Notes: a model not told the origin generated them from the letters alone. Positions 19,923 through 29,862 are shown, counted from the stretch's first letter. The stretch is DNA of 64,000 bases from Maribacter sp. 4G9 (GCF_002742265.1 NZ_MDGL01000123.1:1-64000); one strand, 5' to 3'. A program made the numbers and translations.

Positions 19923-20840
19923 ATGTTAAAGTTGTCCGATACAATTTTGGAGGGAAGACGATTGGAAACCATGGTCGAAAACCAAACCTCCTATACGTTA
20001 AAAAATGCAGCCATGCATGTTTTTGAAACCCATGAACAAGCTGAGAAAGTGTTGTTGCAATTCAACCAACCTGTTTTGGCAAGTATGATCGAAGGGAAAA
20101 AAGTAATGCATCTTAGGGACTATGAATCGTTTGATTTTTTGCCGGGCGAGTCTCTGGTACTCCCGGCCAATGAAACCATGTGTATTGACTTTCCTGAGGC
20201 CAAATCCAAAAATCCCACACGTTGTTTGGCCATGGCCATTTCCGAAGATAAAATCAAAAATGTGCTACAGTTCATGAACGAAAGCATGACCAAGGATGAC
20301 GAGAAGGAATGGAGCTTAATGGATTACAACTTCCATTTTGTGAACGATCAAGGAATTTTTCAGATTCTACAACGACTGCTTTTTCTTTTCTCCGAAAACC
20401 ATCCCTCCAAGGATTTCTTTGTTGATAATATGCTACGGGAACTTATCATTCGAATTTTACAGACCAACGAGCGTAAAATATATACCAGTTCGCAGATAGC
20501 CATAAACAGTAATAACCGACTTTCCTTTGTAATCAGGTATATTCGCGAAAATTTACATGAACCTTTGAACGTTGAGGATTTAAGCAAAAAGGCCTGTATG
20601 AGCCCGTCCCATTTTCACAGGATCTTTAAAAATGAACTGGGAATTTCGCCCATTGAGTTCATCAATAACGAACGGATTAAACTGGCCACTGGATTATTGC
20701 AGGATCCGGGATTGAATATCAAGGATGTTTACATGCAATGTGGTTTTGAAAGTAGGTCTTATTTTAATCGCGTGTTCAAACATAGGCAGCAGCTCTCCCC
20801 GGGTGAGTACCAATCGCAGCTTAAAACGATACGGTACTAA
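19923..20840 (+). CDS. AraC family transcriptional regulator
   Basis: A 305-residue DNA-binding protein. The C-terminal third (about 205-300) has the two helix-turn-helix units of the AraC family: NVEDLSKKACMSPSHFHRIFK, then GISPIEFINNERI and the second unit with CGFESRSYFNRVFK. The N-terminal 190 residues resemble the AraC_N sensor found in regulators of aldehyde and alcohol dehydrogenases. Being divergent from the aldehyde dehydrogenase/DUF779 operon, it most likely controls it in response to an aldehyde or alcohol. Its stop is 6 bp from the cysS stop. Confidence 0.88.
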   Translation: MLKLSDTILEGRRLETMVENQTSYTLKNAAMHVFETHEQAEKVLLQFNQPVLASMIEGKKVMHLRDYESFDFLPGESLVLPANETMCIDFPEAKSKNPTRCLAMAISEDKIKNVLQFMNESMTKDDEKEWSLMDYNFHFVNDQGIFQILQRLLFLFSENHPSKDFFVDNMLRELIIRILQTNERKIYTSSQIAINSNNRLSFVIRYIRENLHEPLNVEDLSKKACMSPSHFHRIFKNELGISPIEFINNERIKLATGLLQDPGLNIKDVYMQCGFESRSYFNRVFKHRQQLSPGEYQSQLKTIRY

Positions 20841-20846
20841 GTGCGT

Positions 20847-22325
20847 TTATAAACTATAGGTAGTTCCCTCTTTGCCGTCTTTGAGCTGAATGCCCAAGGC
20901 TGCCAATTGATCTCTTATTTTGTCGGACGTGGCAAAATCCTTGTTTTCCCTTGCCTCTTTTCTAAGTTGAATCAACAACTCAACCACCCCGCTCAATTTT
21001 TCCGAGTCCGCACTGGAACTTTGTTTGTCCTCCAATCCCAATATGTCAAAAACGAAATTTTGCATGGTCTCTAGAAGCATTTCCTTATCGTCCTGAATAA
21101 GTGTCTCCGAGCCTTCTTTGATGAGGTTTATGTGCTTGACGGCATCAAATAGTTTGGCAATAAGTATCGGTGTGTTAAAGTCATCGTTCATGGCGTCATA
21201 ACACGTCTGTCTCCATTCCTTAACATTAAAATCCGACTTGTTTCCCGTGGGTAAGGATTTTATGGACTTTATCGAGTCCATTAATTTGTTGAACCCTTTT
21301 TCCGAAGCCAATAGGGCATCGTTGCTTATATCCAAAATACTTGCATAATGGGCCTGCATCATGAAAAATCGAATCATGGGAGGGGAAAAGGGTTTGCTAA
21401 GAATGTTGTTTTCGCCAGAGAATATTTCCCCTGGAAGAATACTGTTTCCGGTGGATTTGGCCATTTTTTTGCCATTTAAGGTCAGCATGTTGGCGTGCAT
21501 CCAGTATTTTACGGGCGATTGCCCATTGCTAGCTTCGGCTTGCGCTATTTCGCATTCGTGGTGCGGGAACTTTAGATCCATTCCGCCTCCATGGATATCA
21601 AAGGTTTCCCCAAGATACTTGGTGCTCATCGCCGTACATTCCAAATGCCAACCGGGAAAACCATCGCCCCAAGGTGAGGGCCATCGCATGATATGTTCTG
21701 GCTCCGCTTTTTTCCAAAGGGCAAAATCCTGTGGGCTTTTTTTATCGTCTTGGGCTGTGAGTTCGCGGGTATTGGCAATCATGTCCTCCAATTTTCTTCC
21801 GCTTAATTTACCATATTCGTTGGTCTCGTTGAACTTTACGACATCAAAATAAACGGAGCCGTTCACCTCATAGGCATAGCCTTTCTCCAGGATGTCCTTG
21901 ATGATTTCAATTTGTTCAATGATATGCCCCGTTGCCGTAGGTTCTATACTGGGTGGAAGAAAATTGAATTTCTCCAAAATATTGTGAAAGTCCACGGTAT
22001 ATCGTTGAACGACTTCCATAGGCTCCAATTGTTCCAACCGTGCCTTCTTTGCAATTTTGTCCTCGCCATCCTCTGCATCATCGACTAGATGGCCTGCATC
22101 CGTAATATTTCGCACATACCTCACCTTGTATCCTAAATGACGGAAGTACCTGAAGATCATATCGAAAGACATGAAGGTCCTACAGTTTCCAAGATGTACG
22201 TTACTATATACCGTTGGACCGCAGACGTACATGCCTATATGGCCCTCGTTTATGGGAACAAAGGTTTCTTTTTTTCCTGTAAGTGAATTGTGGACCCTTA
22301 AAGTTTGCTCTTGGTACAATTGCAT
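20847..22325 (-). CDS. cysS: cysteine--tRNA ligase
   Basis: Class I aminoacyl-tRNA synthetase that charges tRNA-Cys. It shows the zinc-binding [17 protein letters not shown] start with the HIGH-like HLGN at residues 44-47, the [10 protein letters not shown] and [15 protein letters not shown] segments with further zinc ligands, and the KMSKS-type KMAKS before TGNS. The 492-residue length is normal. It follows folE by 15 bp, so the two are probably co-transcribed. No terminator is visible in the 6 bp separating it from the convergent araC-type gene. Confidence 0.95.
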   Translation of the reverse strand: MQLYQEQTLRVHNSLTGKKETFVPINEGHIGMYVCGPTVYSNVHLGNCRTFMSFDMIFRYFRHLGYKVRYVRNITDAGHLVDDAEDGEDKIAKKARLEQLEPMEVVQRYTVDFHNILEKFNFLPPSIEPTATGHIIEQIEIIKDILEKGYAYEVNGSVYFDVVKFNETNEYGKLSGRKLEDMIANTRELTAQDDKKSPQDFALWKKAEPEHIMRWPSPWGDGFPGWHLECTAMSTKYLGETFDIHGGGMDLKFPHHECEIAQAEASNGQSPVKYWMHANMLTLNGKKMAKSTGNSILPGEIFSGENNILSKPFSPPMIRFFMMQAHYASILDISNDALLASEKGFNKLMDSIKSIKSLPTGNKSDFNVKEWRQTCYDAMNDDFNTPILIAKLFDAVKHINLIKEGSETLIQDDKEMLLETMQNFVFDILGLEDKQSSSADSEKLSGVVELLIQLRKEARENKDFATSDKIRDQLAALGIQLKDGKEGTTYSL

Positions 22326-22340
22326 TTTATTGGGAGGGGA

Positions 22341-23021
22341 TTAAAATTGCGTATCCATGTTTATATACTCCAAAAACTCGTTGCGAACAGCTTCTTCCTT
22401 GAATTTACCACCATATTCCGCAGTCACGGTACTACTTTCAATATCGCGGATACCCCTGGAATTTACGCAAAGATGTTTTGCATCGATGACGCATGCCACA
22501 TCTTCGGTTCCAAGTACCTTTTGCAATTCCCTTACTATTTGAATATTGAGTCTTTCCTGTACCTGAGGCCTTTTGGCATAGTAATCTACGATACGGTTCA
22601 TTTTAGATAGGCCTACCACGGAGCCATTGGAAATATAAGCAACGTGTGCCCTACCAACGATTGGCAATAAATGGTGTTCGCAGGTGGAGTATAGGGTGAT
22701 GTTTTTTTCCACCAACATTTCCCCATATTTGTATTTGTTGTCAAATGTGGAGGAATTGGGCTTTCTATCAGGATGGAGACCTCCAAAAATTTCCTTTACG
22801 AACATTTTGGCTACCCTGTTTGGCGTGCCCTTAAGGCTGTCGTCCTCAAGATCCATTCCCAAAGTGAGCAGTATTTCCCGAACACTTCCCTTGATTCTTT
22901 CTATTTTTTCTTCATCACTTAGTATGAAGGCATCCTTTCGTAAAGGGGTTTCTTCAGATGAAGAAATGTGGTCATCTCCCAATTGTTCAAACTGTTCCTC
23001 CAATGTTCCCTCTGTTTTCAT
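22341..23021 (-). CDS. folE: GTP cyclohydrolase I
   Basis: Converts GTP to dihydroneopterin triphosphate, the entry step of tetrahydrofolate synthesis. The 226-residue chain has an acidic N-terminal extension of about 40 residues, then the catalytic domain with YSTCEHHLLPIVGRAHVAYI, which holds a zinc-binding Cys and the His pair, SKMNRIVDYYAKRPQVQERL, and CVIDAKHLCVNSRGI with the second zinc Cys. Folate synthesis continues in this window with folP at 38307. It is upstream of cysS in a two-gene run. Confidence 0.95.
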   Translation of the reverse strand: MKTEGTLEEQFEQLGDDHISSSEETPLRKDAFILSDEEKIERIKGSVREILLTLGMDLEDDSLKGTPNRVAKMFVKEIFGGLHPDRKPNSSTFDNKYKYGEMLVEKNITLYSTCEHHLLPIVGRAHVAYISNGSVVGLSKMNRIVDYYAKRPQVQERLNIQIVRELQKVLGTEDVACVIDAKHLCVNSRGIRDIESSTVTAEYGGKFKEEAVRNEFLEYINMDTQF

Positions 23022-23044
23022 TTAAGACAAACTTTAACAAGGGG

Positions 23045-23052
23045 CAAAGATA
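23045..23052 (-). promoter_or_regulatory. possible -7 promoter element for folE-cysS
   Basis: On the minus strand it reads TATCTTTG (TAnnTTTG), 24 bp before the folE start. The -33 TTG is not evident. Confidence 0.4.
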
Positions 23053-23267
23053 TACATTCTATGGCACTTTATACCATGTGGTGGTTCATTGGTACTATAA
23101 ATCGATGTTAAGTTTAAGGATTTGGTTCTGTTGGTTTTGCCCCCTTTTAAGAAGGGCTTAATTGTCCGTTCATCGATTAAGTGCCCAAATAAATCGTTGA
23201 AAAATACTAAACCTTATATAAGCCAGTTATTATATACGTTAAAGTATAGTACTAGCCCCATTGAAAT

Positions 23268-24725
23268 ATGCGAACACTTCTGTTTGTAACCTGTTTATTG
23301 CTCCTGATTTATTGGGATGTCAACGCGCAGAACTCCCCTGACTGTAGAACAGCCATTCCTGTTTGTGCCGATGCTCCTATTATGGGCTTGGCCGATGGTG
23401 GCGGCGATATAGATGATTTTGATCCGGAGGTCATCCGGCAAACCGGTTGTTTGGAAAAGGGCAGTGTAAGCTCTGCGAATATAGAAAACAATACCTCTTG
23501 GTTCGTATTCAGGGCGGGTACCGGGGGTCAGGTAGGTTTTGATATTGAAGCATTGCCTTCTGGCGGGAATTCAACCCCTACCGCAGAATGGGATTTTGCG
23601 GTCTTTGGTCCGTATGACGAATTGGGCGGTCAGAATTTTTGCTCCATCATTGGTGATGGTACTTCAGAGCCCATTCGATGTAATTATGAGGTAAACAATA
23701 CCAATTTTACCGGTATTGGTGTGAATCCAGAGAACGGTCAGGAAGGAGCAGCCTTTTTGGTGGGAAGCCAAAATACCTATGATGAATGGTTGGATGTACA
23801 GCCTGGGGAAATCTATTATATTCTTATCAATAATTTCAATACCAACTTTGACGGGGACCCAGAGCCTTTCATGCTAACCTTTACGGGGAATTCTGTAAAT
23901 GAAAATCAAAATACGGCCTTGGATTGTACCCTAAGGGACGAATTTTTAGGTTTGGATATTATAGCTTGTGAAGGTGATCCGGATATCGTGTTGAGTGCCT
24001 TGAATTCTCCGGCAGGTTCCGATATTGCAAATGTCGAATGGACGGTAGATTACGACGACGATGGTACGGTTGATGGTATCTTGGCCGGCTCAGGTCCTTT
24101 TGGGGCCGAATTGGTAGTTACCAGTCCAAATTCCGGGCGATATTTCGCTTCGATAACTACCGCATCTGGAACTCCACCAACTGTAGCAGATTTAGGGGGT
24201 ATTCTGATAACCTTCTACGGCATTCCAATTCTTGATAGGGTAGAGGTTTTAGAAACAAATTTGTCCGTTGACCCTGACGCCAACAACGTGGAGATATTTG
24301 TAGATGGGGATGGTGATTACGAGTATGCCATCAATGGAGGGGCTTTTCAAGATGATCCCGTTTTCCTGGATATTCCACCAGGAATCAATACCGTGGTAAT
24401 TAACGATAAAAATGGTTGTGGCACAACGGAACCCGTTGAATTTTTGGTCGTTGGCTATCCCAAATTTTTTACGCCTAATGGGGACGCCGTTAATGACGAA
24501 TGGAACGTAAAGGGAATCGAGACGCTTTCAAATCCTATTGTATATATTTTTGACAGATACGGAAAGCTTTTAAAACAGTTGGGCGCCGTAGAGGGTTGGG
24601 ACGGCACTTACAATGGCAGACCCATGCCATCGACGGATTATTGGTTTCGGTTTGAATACGAAGAGGATAATGCAGGGGTATTGGTGGCAAAAACAAGACA
24701 ATCGCATTTTACCCTAAAGAGATAA
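23268..24725 (+). CDS. T9SS type B sorting domain-containing secreted protein
   Basis: A 485-residue secreted protein with an N-terminal signal peptide (cleavage near VNAQ). The last 90 or so residues are the gliding-motility-associated C-terminal (type B sorting) domain: FFTPNGDAVNDEWNVKG, VYIFDRYGKLLKQL and WDGTYNGRPMPSTDYWF. This domain directs export by the type IX secretion system and attachment to the cell surface. The body begins with a conserved cysteine region (CRTAIPVCADAP) and Ig-like strands; no enzymatic domain is seen. It is a single gene closed by a terminator. Confidence 0.9.
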   Translation: MRTLLFVTCLLLLIYWDVNAQNSPDCRTAIPVCADAPIMGLADGGGDIDDFDPEVIRQTGCLEKGSVSSANIENNTSWFVFRAGTGGQVGFDIEALPSGGNSTPTAEWDFAVFGPYDELGGQNFCSIIGDGTSEPIRCNYEVNNTNFTGIGVNPENGQEGAAFLVGSQNTYDEWLDVQPGEIYYILINNFNTNFDGDPEPFMLTFTGNSVNENQNTALDCTLRDEFLGLDIIACEGDPDIVLSALNSPAGSDIANVEWTVDYDDDGTVDGILAGSGPFGAELVVTSPNSGRYFASITTASGTPPTVADLGGILITFYGIPILDRVEVLETNLSVDPDANNVEIFVDGDGDYEYAINGGAFQDDPVFLDIPPGINTVVINDKNGCGTTEPVEFLVVGYPKFFTPNGDAVNDEWNVKGIETLSNPIVYIFDRYGKLLKQLGAVEGWDGTYNGRPMPSTDYWFRFEYEEDNAGVLVAKTRQSHFTLKR

Positions 24726-24750
24726 AAAAGGACCGATTCGTTCGGTCCTT
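24724..24750. terminator. bidirectional rho-independent terminator
   Basis: Stem AAGGACCGA (24728-24736)/TCGGTCCTT (24742-24750), A-run on the left and A/T-rich DNA on the right, between genes converging at 24725 and 24774. Confidence 0.8.
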
Positions 24751-24773
24751 ATTCAATAATATATGTATACTGA

Positions 24774-26279
24774 TTAAAAATTCAGGGTATAGCTCAATGT
24801 AGCATTGGTGTTTGTCCTTGTTATTATTGCTGGGGTATCCAAGCCTGTGTCAAACAGTCTTTCGTTCACATCCCTAGTAGTTCTACTAAGGGCCAAATCC
24901 AAGCGGCTGCCGCCAAAATTGAACCCGATTCCCGCGGAATAACCATTTAGGTCGTCCATAGTAACACCATTGACATAAGGGCTTTGTTCAAATCTGTAAC
25001 CTCCGCGAAGGCTCACCATTCCCACACGATATTCGCCCCCCAATCTTAAAGTGGATACACTGCCCAACTCATTTGTAATTTGGTTGTTAATGGTTTGAAA
25101 ATTACTGTCATTGGTAGGTCTTAACTCGGATTGCGAAAAATCCTGATATCCGTAATCCAAACTTAACAATCCGTTTTTGCCAAAGACCAAGGCCAAGCTT
25201 CCGTTTAATTTTGCAGGAGTCTTTATGGTATAGGTATCGAATAGGTTTACGATATTAAAATCTATAAAGTTGATGTCCTCATCGGCCAAATCGGAATTTA
25301 TTCTTTGTGAGAAATCATCTGTAAGTCTGTACCAGGTTGGGGATTGATAACTGGCGCCCAAACGAACAAGCTCGTTCAATTTGGCAATTGCTCCTAAACT
25401 AAAGGAAAATCCATTACCTTCCGTACTTAATAAGTTATCAAATGATGTATTCTGTATCGGAGAATCCGAGTTATAACCGTTTTCAGTAAACTGGGTTAAT
25501 TGGTCATATATGACATTGTGAAAATTTAAGGAAGCCCCTAGGTATAGATTATCCCTAAATTGACTGGCGGCATTCACCGTAAACTTGCTGTTGTATCCCG
25601 TTGTCGTTTTTAAAAACTCTTGGTTGACGGATGAGTAGCCTGTATTACTTATGTAATTAGTGGTAGCGTCATCTTGGCTTTCCGGATCTAACACCCCCCC
25701 ATAATAACCAAGAAATGCCTGTTGGTCCCTAAATCCCTGTGATGCGCCAATATCAAGATAGGCATCTTCAATAAACTCATCCTCTTGAATCAAAATAGAG
25801 CCAAAAGGAACGCCTTGGGCAAAATTTAAAAAGTAATTATCGATACCTTGATTACTATTTCCTGTAATAAATACCTCATTTTCATAACTTTGTGCCATAT
25901 CGTAATTAAAGGCCAAGGAAAACTTTTTCCAGTCGGAATTTTCATCCGTGTTATTAAAGACAAAGGCTCCACCTATTTGGTTCAAATCAATTTCATTTCG
26001 ATTTGAATTCGCGGAAGTACCAAAATAATTAGCGTCGTTTTCCCTCCTAAAGTGGGTGCCGGAGAGGGTCATTAAGCTATTGTTGAAAACTGCCGAACCC
26101 GCAGGGTTTATATTAATGGCAGACATGTCTCCGCCCAGTGCCCCAAAGGCGCCACCCATGGCTTGGAATCTTGCTGTGCCAGGAAGTTCTTCCTGTCCGT
26201 AGCGGAGTACGTCAGTTATATTCTGTGCACTTCCCACTAGACAAAGGGATAGTGTTATGAAAGTGAATATTCTTTTCAT
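24774..26279 (-). CDS. OmpP1/FadL-like outer-membrane transporter
   Basis: A 501-residue outer-membrane protein with a signal peptide (LVGSAQ). The start of the mature part, DVLRYGQEELPGTARFQAMG and GALGGDMSAININPAGSAVF, is the N-terminal hatch signature of the FadL/OmpP1/TodX family in Bacteroidota. The rest alternates as beta strands and ends in an aromatic strand (ATLSYTLNF). Homologues take up hydrophobic compounds; some are annotated as hemin receptors. It is 28 bp downstream of the Trp/Gly-repeat lipoprotein gene and probably co-transcribed with it. Confidence 0.85.
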   Translation of the reverse strand: MKRIFTFITLSLCLVGSAQNITDVLRYGQEELPGTARFQAMGGAFGALGGDMSAININPAGSAVFNNSLMTLSGTHFRRENDANYFGTSANSNRNEIDLNQIGGAFVFNNTDENSDWKKFSLAFNYDMAQSYENEVFITGNSNQGIDNYFLNFAQGVPFGSILIQEDEFIEDAYLDIGASQGFRDQQAFLGYYGGVLDPESQDDATTNYISNTGYSSVNQEFLKTTTGYNSKFTVNAASQFRDNLYLGASLNFHNVIYDQLTQFTENGYNSDSPIQNTSFDNLLSTEGNGFSFSLGAIAKLNELVRLGASYQSPTWYRLTDDFSQRINSDLADEDINFIDFNIVNLFDTYTIKTPAKLNGSLALVFGKNGLLSLDYGYQDFSQSELRPTNDSNFQTINNQITNELGSVSTLRLGGEYRVGMVSLRGGYRFEQSPYVNGVTMDDLNGYSAGIGFNFGGSRLDLALSRTTRDVNERLFDTGLDTPAIITRTNTNATLSYTLNF

Positions 26280-26307
26280 TCTTGCAATTTTTTAAAAATA
26301 ATAGTTA

Positions 26308-27642
26308 TTAGTTACTGCGACCGCCTGAAGACCTACCTCCTCCAGAAGACCTACCTCCACCAGAAGATCTTGAAGAACCTCCGCCACCGGAACTTCTGTA
26401 ACTACCGCCGGAGCTGCTTCTTCCAGAACTATAATTGCCTCCGGAACTGCTCCTTCCTGAGCTATAACTTCCACCGGAATTGTAGCCTCTGCTGGTACCC
26501 ATACTTCTGGAGCCCCCATAAGAAGAACTACTTCTGCCAGAGCTAGACCCTCTATAGGTAGACGTTCTTGGAGTAACGGCTCTACTGGTTCTGCCTGTCA
26601 TACCACTTCTATTATAGGTGGATGATGATCTTGCGGTTCCATTAGAGTAGCCATTGCTTCGGGAATTGCTATAATATCGTGGTGTGGCCCGTGTGCTCCT
26701 ATTGGTTCTATAGGCCCTGTTTTGGTCTACGCTAACGGTTCTTCTGCTTAGGGAGCTACTCCTTGTATTAGAGGAACTCCTAGCGGATACGGCCCTTGAA
26801 TCAGAAGTCCTGTACCTAGGTGAGGTACTCCTTGTATTTACGTTTGACCTACCGCGTAAGGCAGTTGAGCCATTATTGACGGTGTTGTAGTAACCACGTC
26901 TTGTGCGGTTGTTGGAGAAAGCATAGTCTCTACGGAAATTTCTATTGAAACCATTGCCATAGTAACCTCCCCAGCCCCAATTGCCGGCCCAGCCCCAACG
27001 GTTCCATCCATTCCAACCCCAGTTGTTCCAGCCCCAACCGTAGCCTCCCCAGCCCCAGTTGTTCCAACCCCAAGGATTGTTCCAGCCCCAGCCCCAACGG
27101 TTCCATCTGTTCCAGCCCCAATTGTTCCAGCCCCAACCGAAGCCGCCTCCCCAGCCCCAATTGTTCCACAGCCAAGGATCGTTCCAGCCCCAACCGAAGC
27201 CACCCCAGCCCAAATTGTTCCAGCCATTGTCATAAACATTTATAACAACGTTTTGGCCGTTATCGCCCCAGCCACCAAATCCTTGGTAGTCGTTTGGGCT
27301 ATCGTAATAATCGGTCAATTGATCTTGCGGGATGCTATCGTTAAGGTCGTTACTGGAATAGGAATCCACGTCCGTGAATATTTCACTATCTAATATCTGG
27401 TCATATTGATCTGCTTTTTGTCCAAAATAGTCCGTAAAGGTATCTGACTCTTCTACACGTGTTGTAGGATTGTACTGCCTGTCCGGTCTACGCTCCACGG
27501 TTCTAGGTGCATCATCGGCATAGATTCCGTCGTTGTCGTAATACGAAGCTTGTTGGTATGAACCACAGGAAACCACTAGCAGTGCCAGTGAAGCTACCGT
27601 TAGGCCATATAAATATTTGGTGTGGGATGTGGAATATATCAT
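26308..27642 (-). CDS. lipoprotein with Trp/Gly/Asn repeats and a Ser/Arg/Gly-rich tail
   Basis: A 444-residue envelope protein. The signal ends in LVVSC with lipid Cys26, followed by an acidic, Asp/Tyr-rich segment (about 30-130). Residues 138-230 (nt 26953-27231) are tandem copies of motifs such as GWGWNNWGW and WNGWNRWGW. From about residue 240 the chain is low-complexity Ser/Arg/Gly/Tyr, ending SSGGGRSSGG-like. Other reading frames over the repeats also stay open because of the biased bases, but only this frame has a lipoprotein signal and ordinary coding sequence at its front. The function is unknown; extracellular binding or structural roles are possible. Confidence 0.75.
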   Translation of the reverse strand: MIYSTSHTKYLYGLTVASLALLVVSCGSYQQASYYDNDGIYADDAPRTVERRPDRQYNPTTRVEESDTFTDYFGQKADQYDQILDSEIFTDVDSYSSNDLNDSIPQDQLTDYYDSPNDYQGFGGWGDNGQNVVINVYDNGWNNLGWGGFGWGWNDPWLWNNWGWGGGFGWGWNNWGWNRWNRWGWGWNNPWGWNNWGWGGYGWGWNNWGWNGWNRWGWAGNWGWGGYYGNGFNRNFRRDYAFSNNRTRRGYYNTVNNGSTALRGRSNVNTRSTSPRYRTSDSRAVSARSSSNTRSSSLSRRTVSVDQNRAYRTNRSTRATPRYYSNSRSNGYSNGTARSSSTYNRSGMTGRTSRAVTPRTSTYRGSSSGRSSSSYGGSRSMGTSRGYNSGGSYSSGRSSSGGNYSSGRSSSGGSYRSSGGGGSSRSSGGGRSSGGGRSSGGRSN

Positions 27643-27737
27643 CGTTCTAAAATTATATTGTTGAACATAGTAAAAATAACTAGTTTTACCGCATTATTTT
27701 CTTTAATAAGCACAAGTTTTGTGCCAAACTCCGAACA

Positions 27738-29213
27738 ATGGGTAAAAATTTGACTTCTAGAAGCGAGGACTATTCCAAATGGTATAATGAATTGGTAGTT
27801 AAGGCTGATTTGGCCGAAAATTCCGGTGTAAGAGGGTGCATGGTCATAAAACCGTATGGTTATGCCATCTGGGAAAAAATGCAGGCCGGTCTTGATAAAA
27901 TGTTCAAGGATACGGGGCATGAAAATGCTTATTTTCCGCTTTTTATTCCTAAATCATATTTGAGCAAGGAAGCAAGCCATGTGGAGGGCTTTGCCAAGGA
28001 ATGTGCCGTTGTAACACACTATAGGTTGAAGAATGCGGAGGATGGAAGTGGTATTATCGTGGATCCAGATGCTAAATTGGAAGAGGAATTGATCGTTAGG
28101 CCCACCTCTGAAACCATTATCTGGGATACATATAGAAAATGGATCCAATCCTATAGGGATCTACCCTTGTTAATAAACCAGTGGGCCAACGTTGTCCGAT
28201 GGGAAATGCGTACCCGACTTTTTCTTAGAACGGCGGAATTTCTTTGGCAGGAGGGACATACGGCACATGCCACGGAACGAGAGGCAATTGAAGAGGCTGT
28301 CCAAATGATGAACATATACGCCGAATTTGCAGAGGATTATATGGCGGTTCCCGTTATAAAAGGTGTTAAAACACCCAGTGAACGATTCGCAGGAGCCTTG
28401 GAAACCTATTGTATAGAGGCATTGATGCAGGATGGAAAGGCATTGCAGGCAGGGACGTCACATTTTCTTGGGCAAAATTTCGCAAAGGCATTCGATGTGA
28501 AATTTGCAAGTAAAGAGGGAGGAAAGGAATATGTTTGGGCCACCTCTTGGGGCGTCTCCACAAGATTAGTTGGCGCTCTTATCATGACACATTCCGATGA
28601 TAATGGCCTTGTGTTACCACCAAAACTTGCTCCTATCCAAGTAGTAATCGTTCCTATTTACAAAGGATTGGAACAATTGGATGAAATCTCCGAAAAAGTA
28701 AGGCCTTTGGTCAAGGAATTAAGATCAAAGGGTATCTCCGTAAAGTATGATGATCGCGATACTCAAAAACCTGGTTTTAAATTCAACGAATATGAATTGA
28801 AAGGTGTACCTGTTCGATTGGCCATAGGGCAGCGTGATTTGGCGAATGGCACCTATGAGGTTGCCAGAAGGGATACGCTTGAAAAAAGTACGGTTCCCGT
28901 CAATGAAATTGTAGATAAAATAGAGTTCTTATTGGACGACATTCAAAAGTCAATATACAAGAAGGCATTTGAGTATAGGGAAAACCACATTACCCAGGTA
29001 GAAACGTACGAGGAATTCAAGGAAGTATTGGAGACCAAAGGAGGGTTTATATCCGCTCATTGGGATGGAACACCCGAAACGGAAGATCGCATAAAGGAGG
29101 AAACCAAAGCAACAATTCGTTGTATACCATTAGATGCTAAGGATGAGGTTGGTAGTTGTATTTTGACAGGAAAACCATCTATAAAGAGAGTGTTGTTCGC
29201 CAAGGCCTATTAA
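27738..29213 (+). CDS. proS: proline--tRNA ligase
   Basis: Class II aminoacyl-tRNA synthetase that charges tRNA-Pro. The 491-residue form lacks the editing insertion of the long bacterial ProRS, matching the short archaeal/eukaryotic-like type common in Bacteroidota. Motif 2 is [20 protein letters not shown], preceded by [16 protein letters not shown]; motif 3 lies in [18 protein letters not shown]. An anticodon-binding domain follows, then a C-terminal zinc-ribbon-like end. It is followed by two tRNA-Glu genes and rpsT. Confidence 0.95.
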   Translation: MGKNLTSRSEDYSKWYNELVVKADLAENSGVRGCMVIKPYGYAIWEKMQAGLDKMFKDTGHENAYFPLFIPKSYLSKEASHVEGFAKECAVVTHYRLKNAEDGSGIIVDPDAKLEEELIVRPTSETIIWDTYRKWIQSYRDLPLLINQWANVVRWEMRTRLFLRTAEFLWQEGHTAHATEREAIEEAVQMMNIYAEFAEDYMAVPVIKGVKTPSERFAGALETYCIEALMQDGKALQAGTSHFLGQNFAKAFDVKFASKEGGKEYVWATSWGVSTRLVGALIMTHSDDNGLVLPPKLAPIQVVIVPIYKGLEQLDEISEKVRPLVKELRSKGISVKYDDRDTQKPGFKFNEYELKGVPVRLAIGQRDLANGTYEVARRDTLEKSTVPVNEIVDKIEFLLDDIQKSIYKKAFEYRENHITQVETYEEFKEVLETKGGFISAHWDGTPETEDRIKEETKATIRCIPLDAKDEVGSCILTGKPSIKRVLFAKAY

Positions 29214-29240
29214 AAGATTTTAAAAAATAATATACGGGAG

Positions 29241-29270
29241 TTGCGATAGTAAAAAATAATTGTATTTTTG
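29241..29270 (+). promoter_or_regulatory. promoter of the tRNA-Glu pair
   Basis: TTG at 29241-29243 and TATTTTTG at 29263-29270 with 19 bp between them: a full match to the Bacteroidota sigma-A promoter TTG-N19-TAnnTTTG. The first tRNA starts 23 bp after the -7 element. This is the best promoter match in the window. Confidence 0.75.
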
Positions 29271-29293
29271 CATCCGCAATTACGTAAAGTAAT

Positions 29294-29365
29294 GGCCCGT
29301 TCGTCTAGGGGTTAGGACGCCAGGTTTTCATCCTGGTAACAGGGGTTCGATTCCCCTACGGGCTA
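29294..29365 (+). tRNA. tRNA-Glu (anticodon TTC), copy 1
   Basis: A 72-base cloverleaf: acceptor stem GGCCCGT with ACGGGCT, anticodon stem CCAGG/CCTGG around loop TTTTCAT, T arm AGGGGTTCGATTCCCCT. The anticodon TTC reads glutamate codons. CCA is not encoded. Confidence 0.96.
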
Positions 29366-29403
29366 CTGAAAATATGGGAACCTTTGTTCCGAATAAGCTT
29401 AAT

Positions 29404-29475
29404 GGCCCGTTCGTCTAGGGGTTAGGACGCCAGGTTTTCATCCTGGTAACAGGGGTTCGATTCCCCTACGGGCTA
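29404..29475 (+). tRNA. tRNA-Glu (anticodon TTC), copy 2
   Basis: Identical in every base to copy 1, including about three flanking bases on the left and two on the right. The two genes are 38 bp apart and very likely share one transcript that may run into rpsT. Confidence 0.96.
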
Positions 29476-29525
29476 CTAGAATTAAATGGATGTTACAGTC
29501 CAATAAAAATATAATTAGTTAAAAG

Positions 29526-29777
29526 ATGGCAAACCATAAGTCGGCATTAAAGAGAATCAGAAGGAACGAAGCGGTACGTTTACGTAATAGGTATCAGCAT
29601 AAAACCACCCGTAATGCAATTAAAAAATTGCGTACGGAGGAGAACAAGAAGGATGCAGAGGCTTTGTTGCCAAGCGTAGTAAGTATGATTGATCGTTTGG
29701 CAAAACGTAATATTATCCATAGCAATAAGGCTTCTAACTTAAAAAGCAAATTGGCTAAACACGTAGCTGCTTTGTAA
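29526..29777 (+). CDS. rpsT: 30S ribosomal protein S20
   Basis: An 83-residue, strongly basic protein that binds 16S rRNA in the small ribosomal subunit. It opens MANHKSALKRIRRNE and ends with the IIHSNKASNLKSKLAKH segment typical of S20. It lies 50 bp after the second tRNA-Glu and is closed by a strong terminator at 29798-29825. Confidence 0.95.
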   Translation: MANHKSALKRIRRNEAVRLRNRYQHKTTRNAIKKLRTEENKKDAEALLPSVVSMIDRLAKRNIIHSNKASNLKSKLAKHVAAL

Positions 29778-29797
29778 GCATATTTGAAAATATTGGA

Positions 29798-29825
29798 AAA
29801 AGCCTCCTTTAGGAGGCTTTTTTGT
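29798..29825 (+). terminator. rho-independent terminator after rpsT
   Basis: Stem AAAAGCCTCCT (29798-29808)/AGGAGGCTTTT (29811-29821) followed by further T. Confidence 0.88.
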
Positions 29826-29862
29826 TTTATAGAATTTTGAGGGACATGGATTGATTGGAATT

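Noticed and set aside
26953-27231. Tandem DNA repeats as a possible CRISPR array
   Set aside because: Repeats are short, uneven and in a coding frame, with no unique spacers of constant length.
26838-27239. Two more minus-strand frames open across the Trp/Gly repeats (Gly/Ala/Thr-rich and Leu/Gly-rich translations)
   Set aside because: They arise because the repeat DNA is biased and lacks stops in all frames; they have no signal or normal coding sequence outside the repeats.
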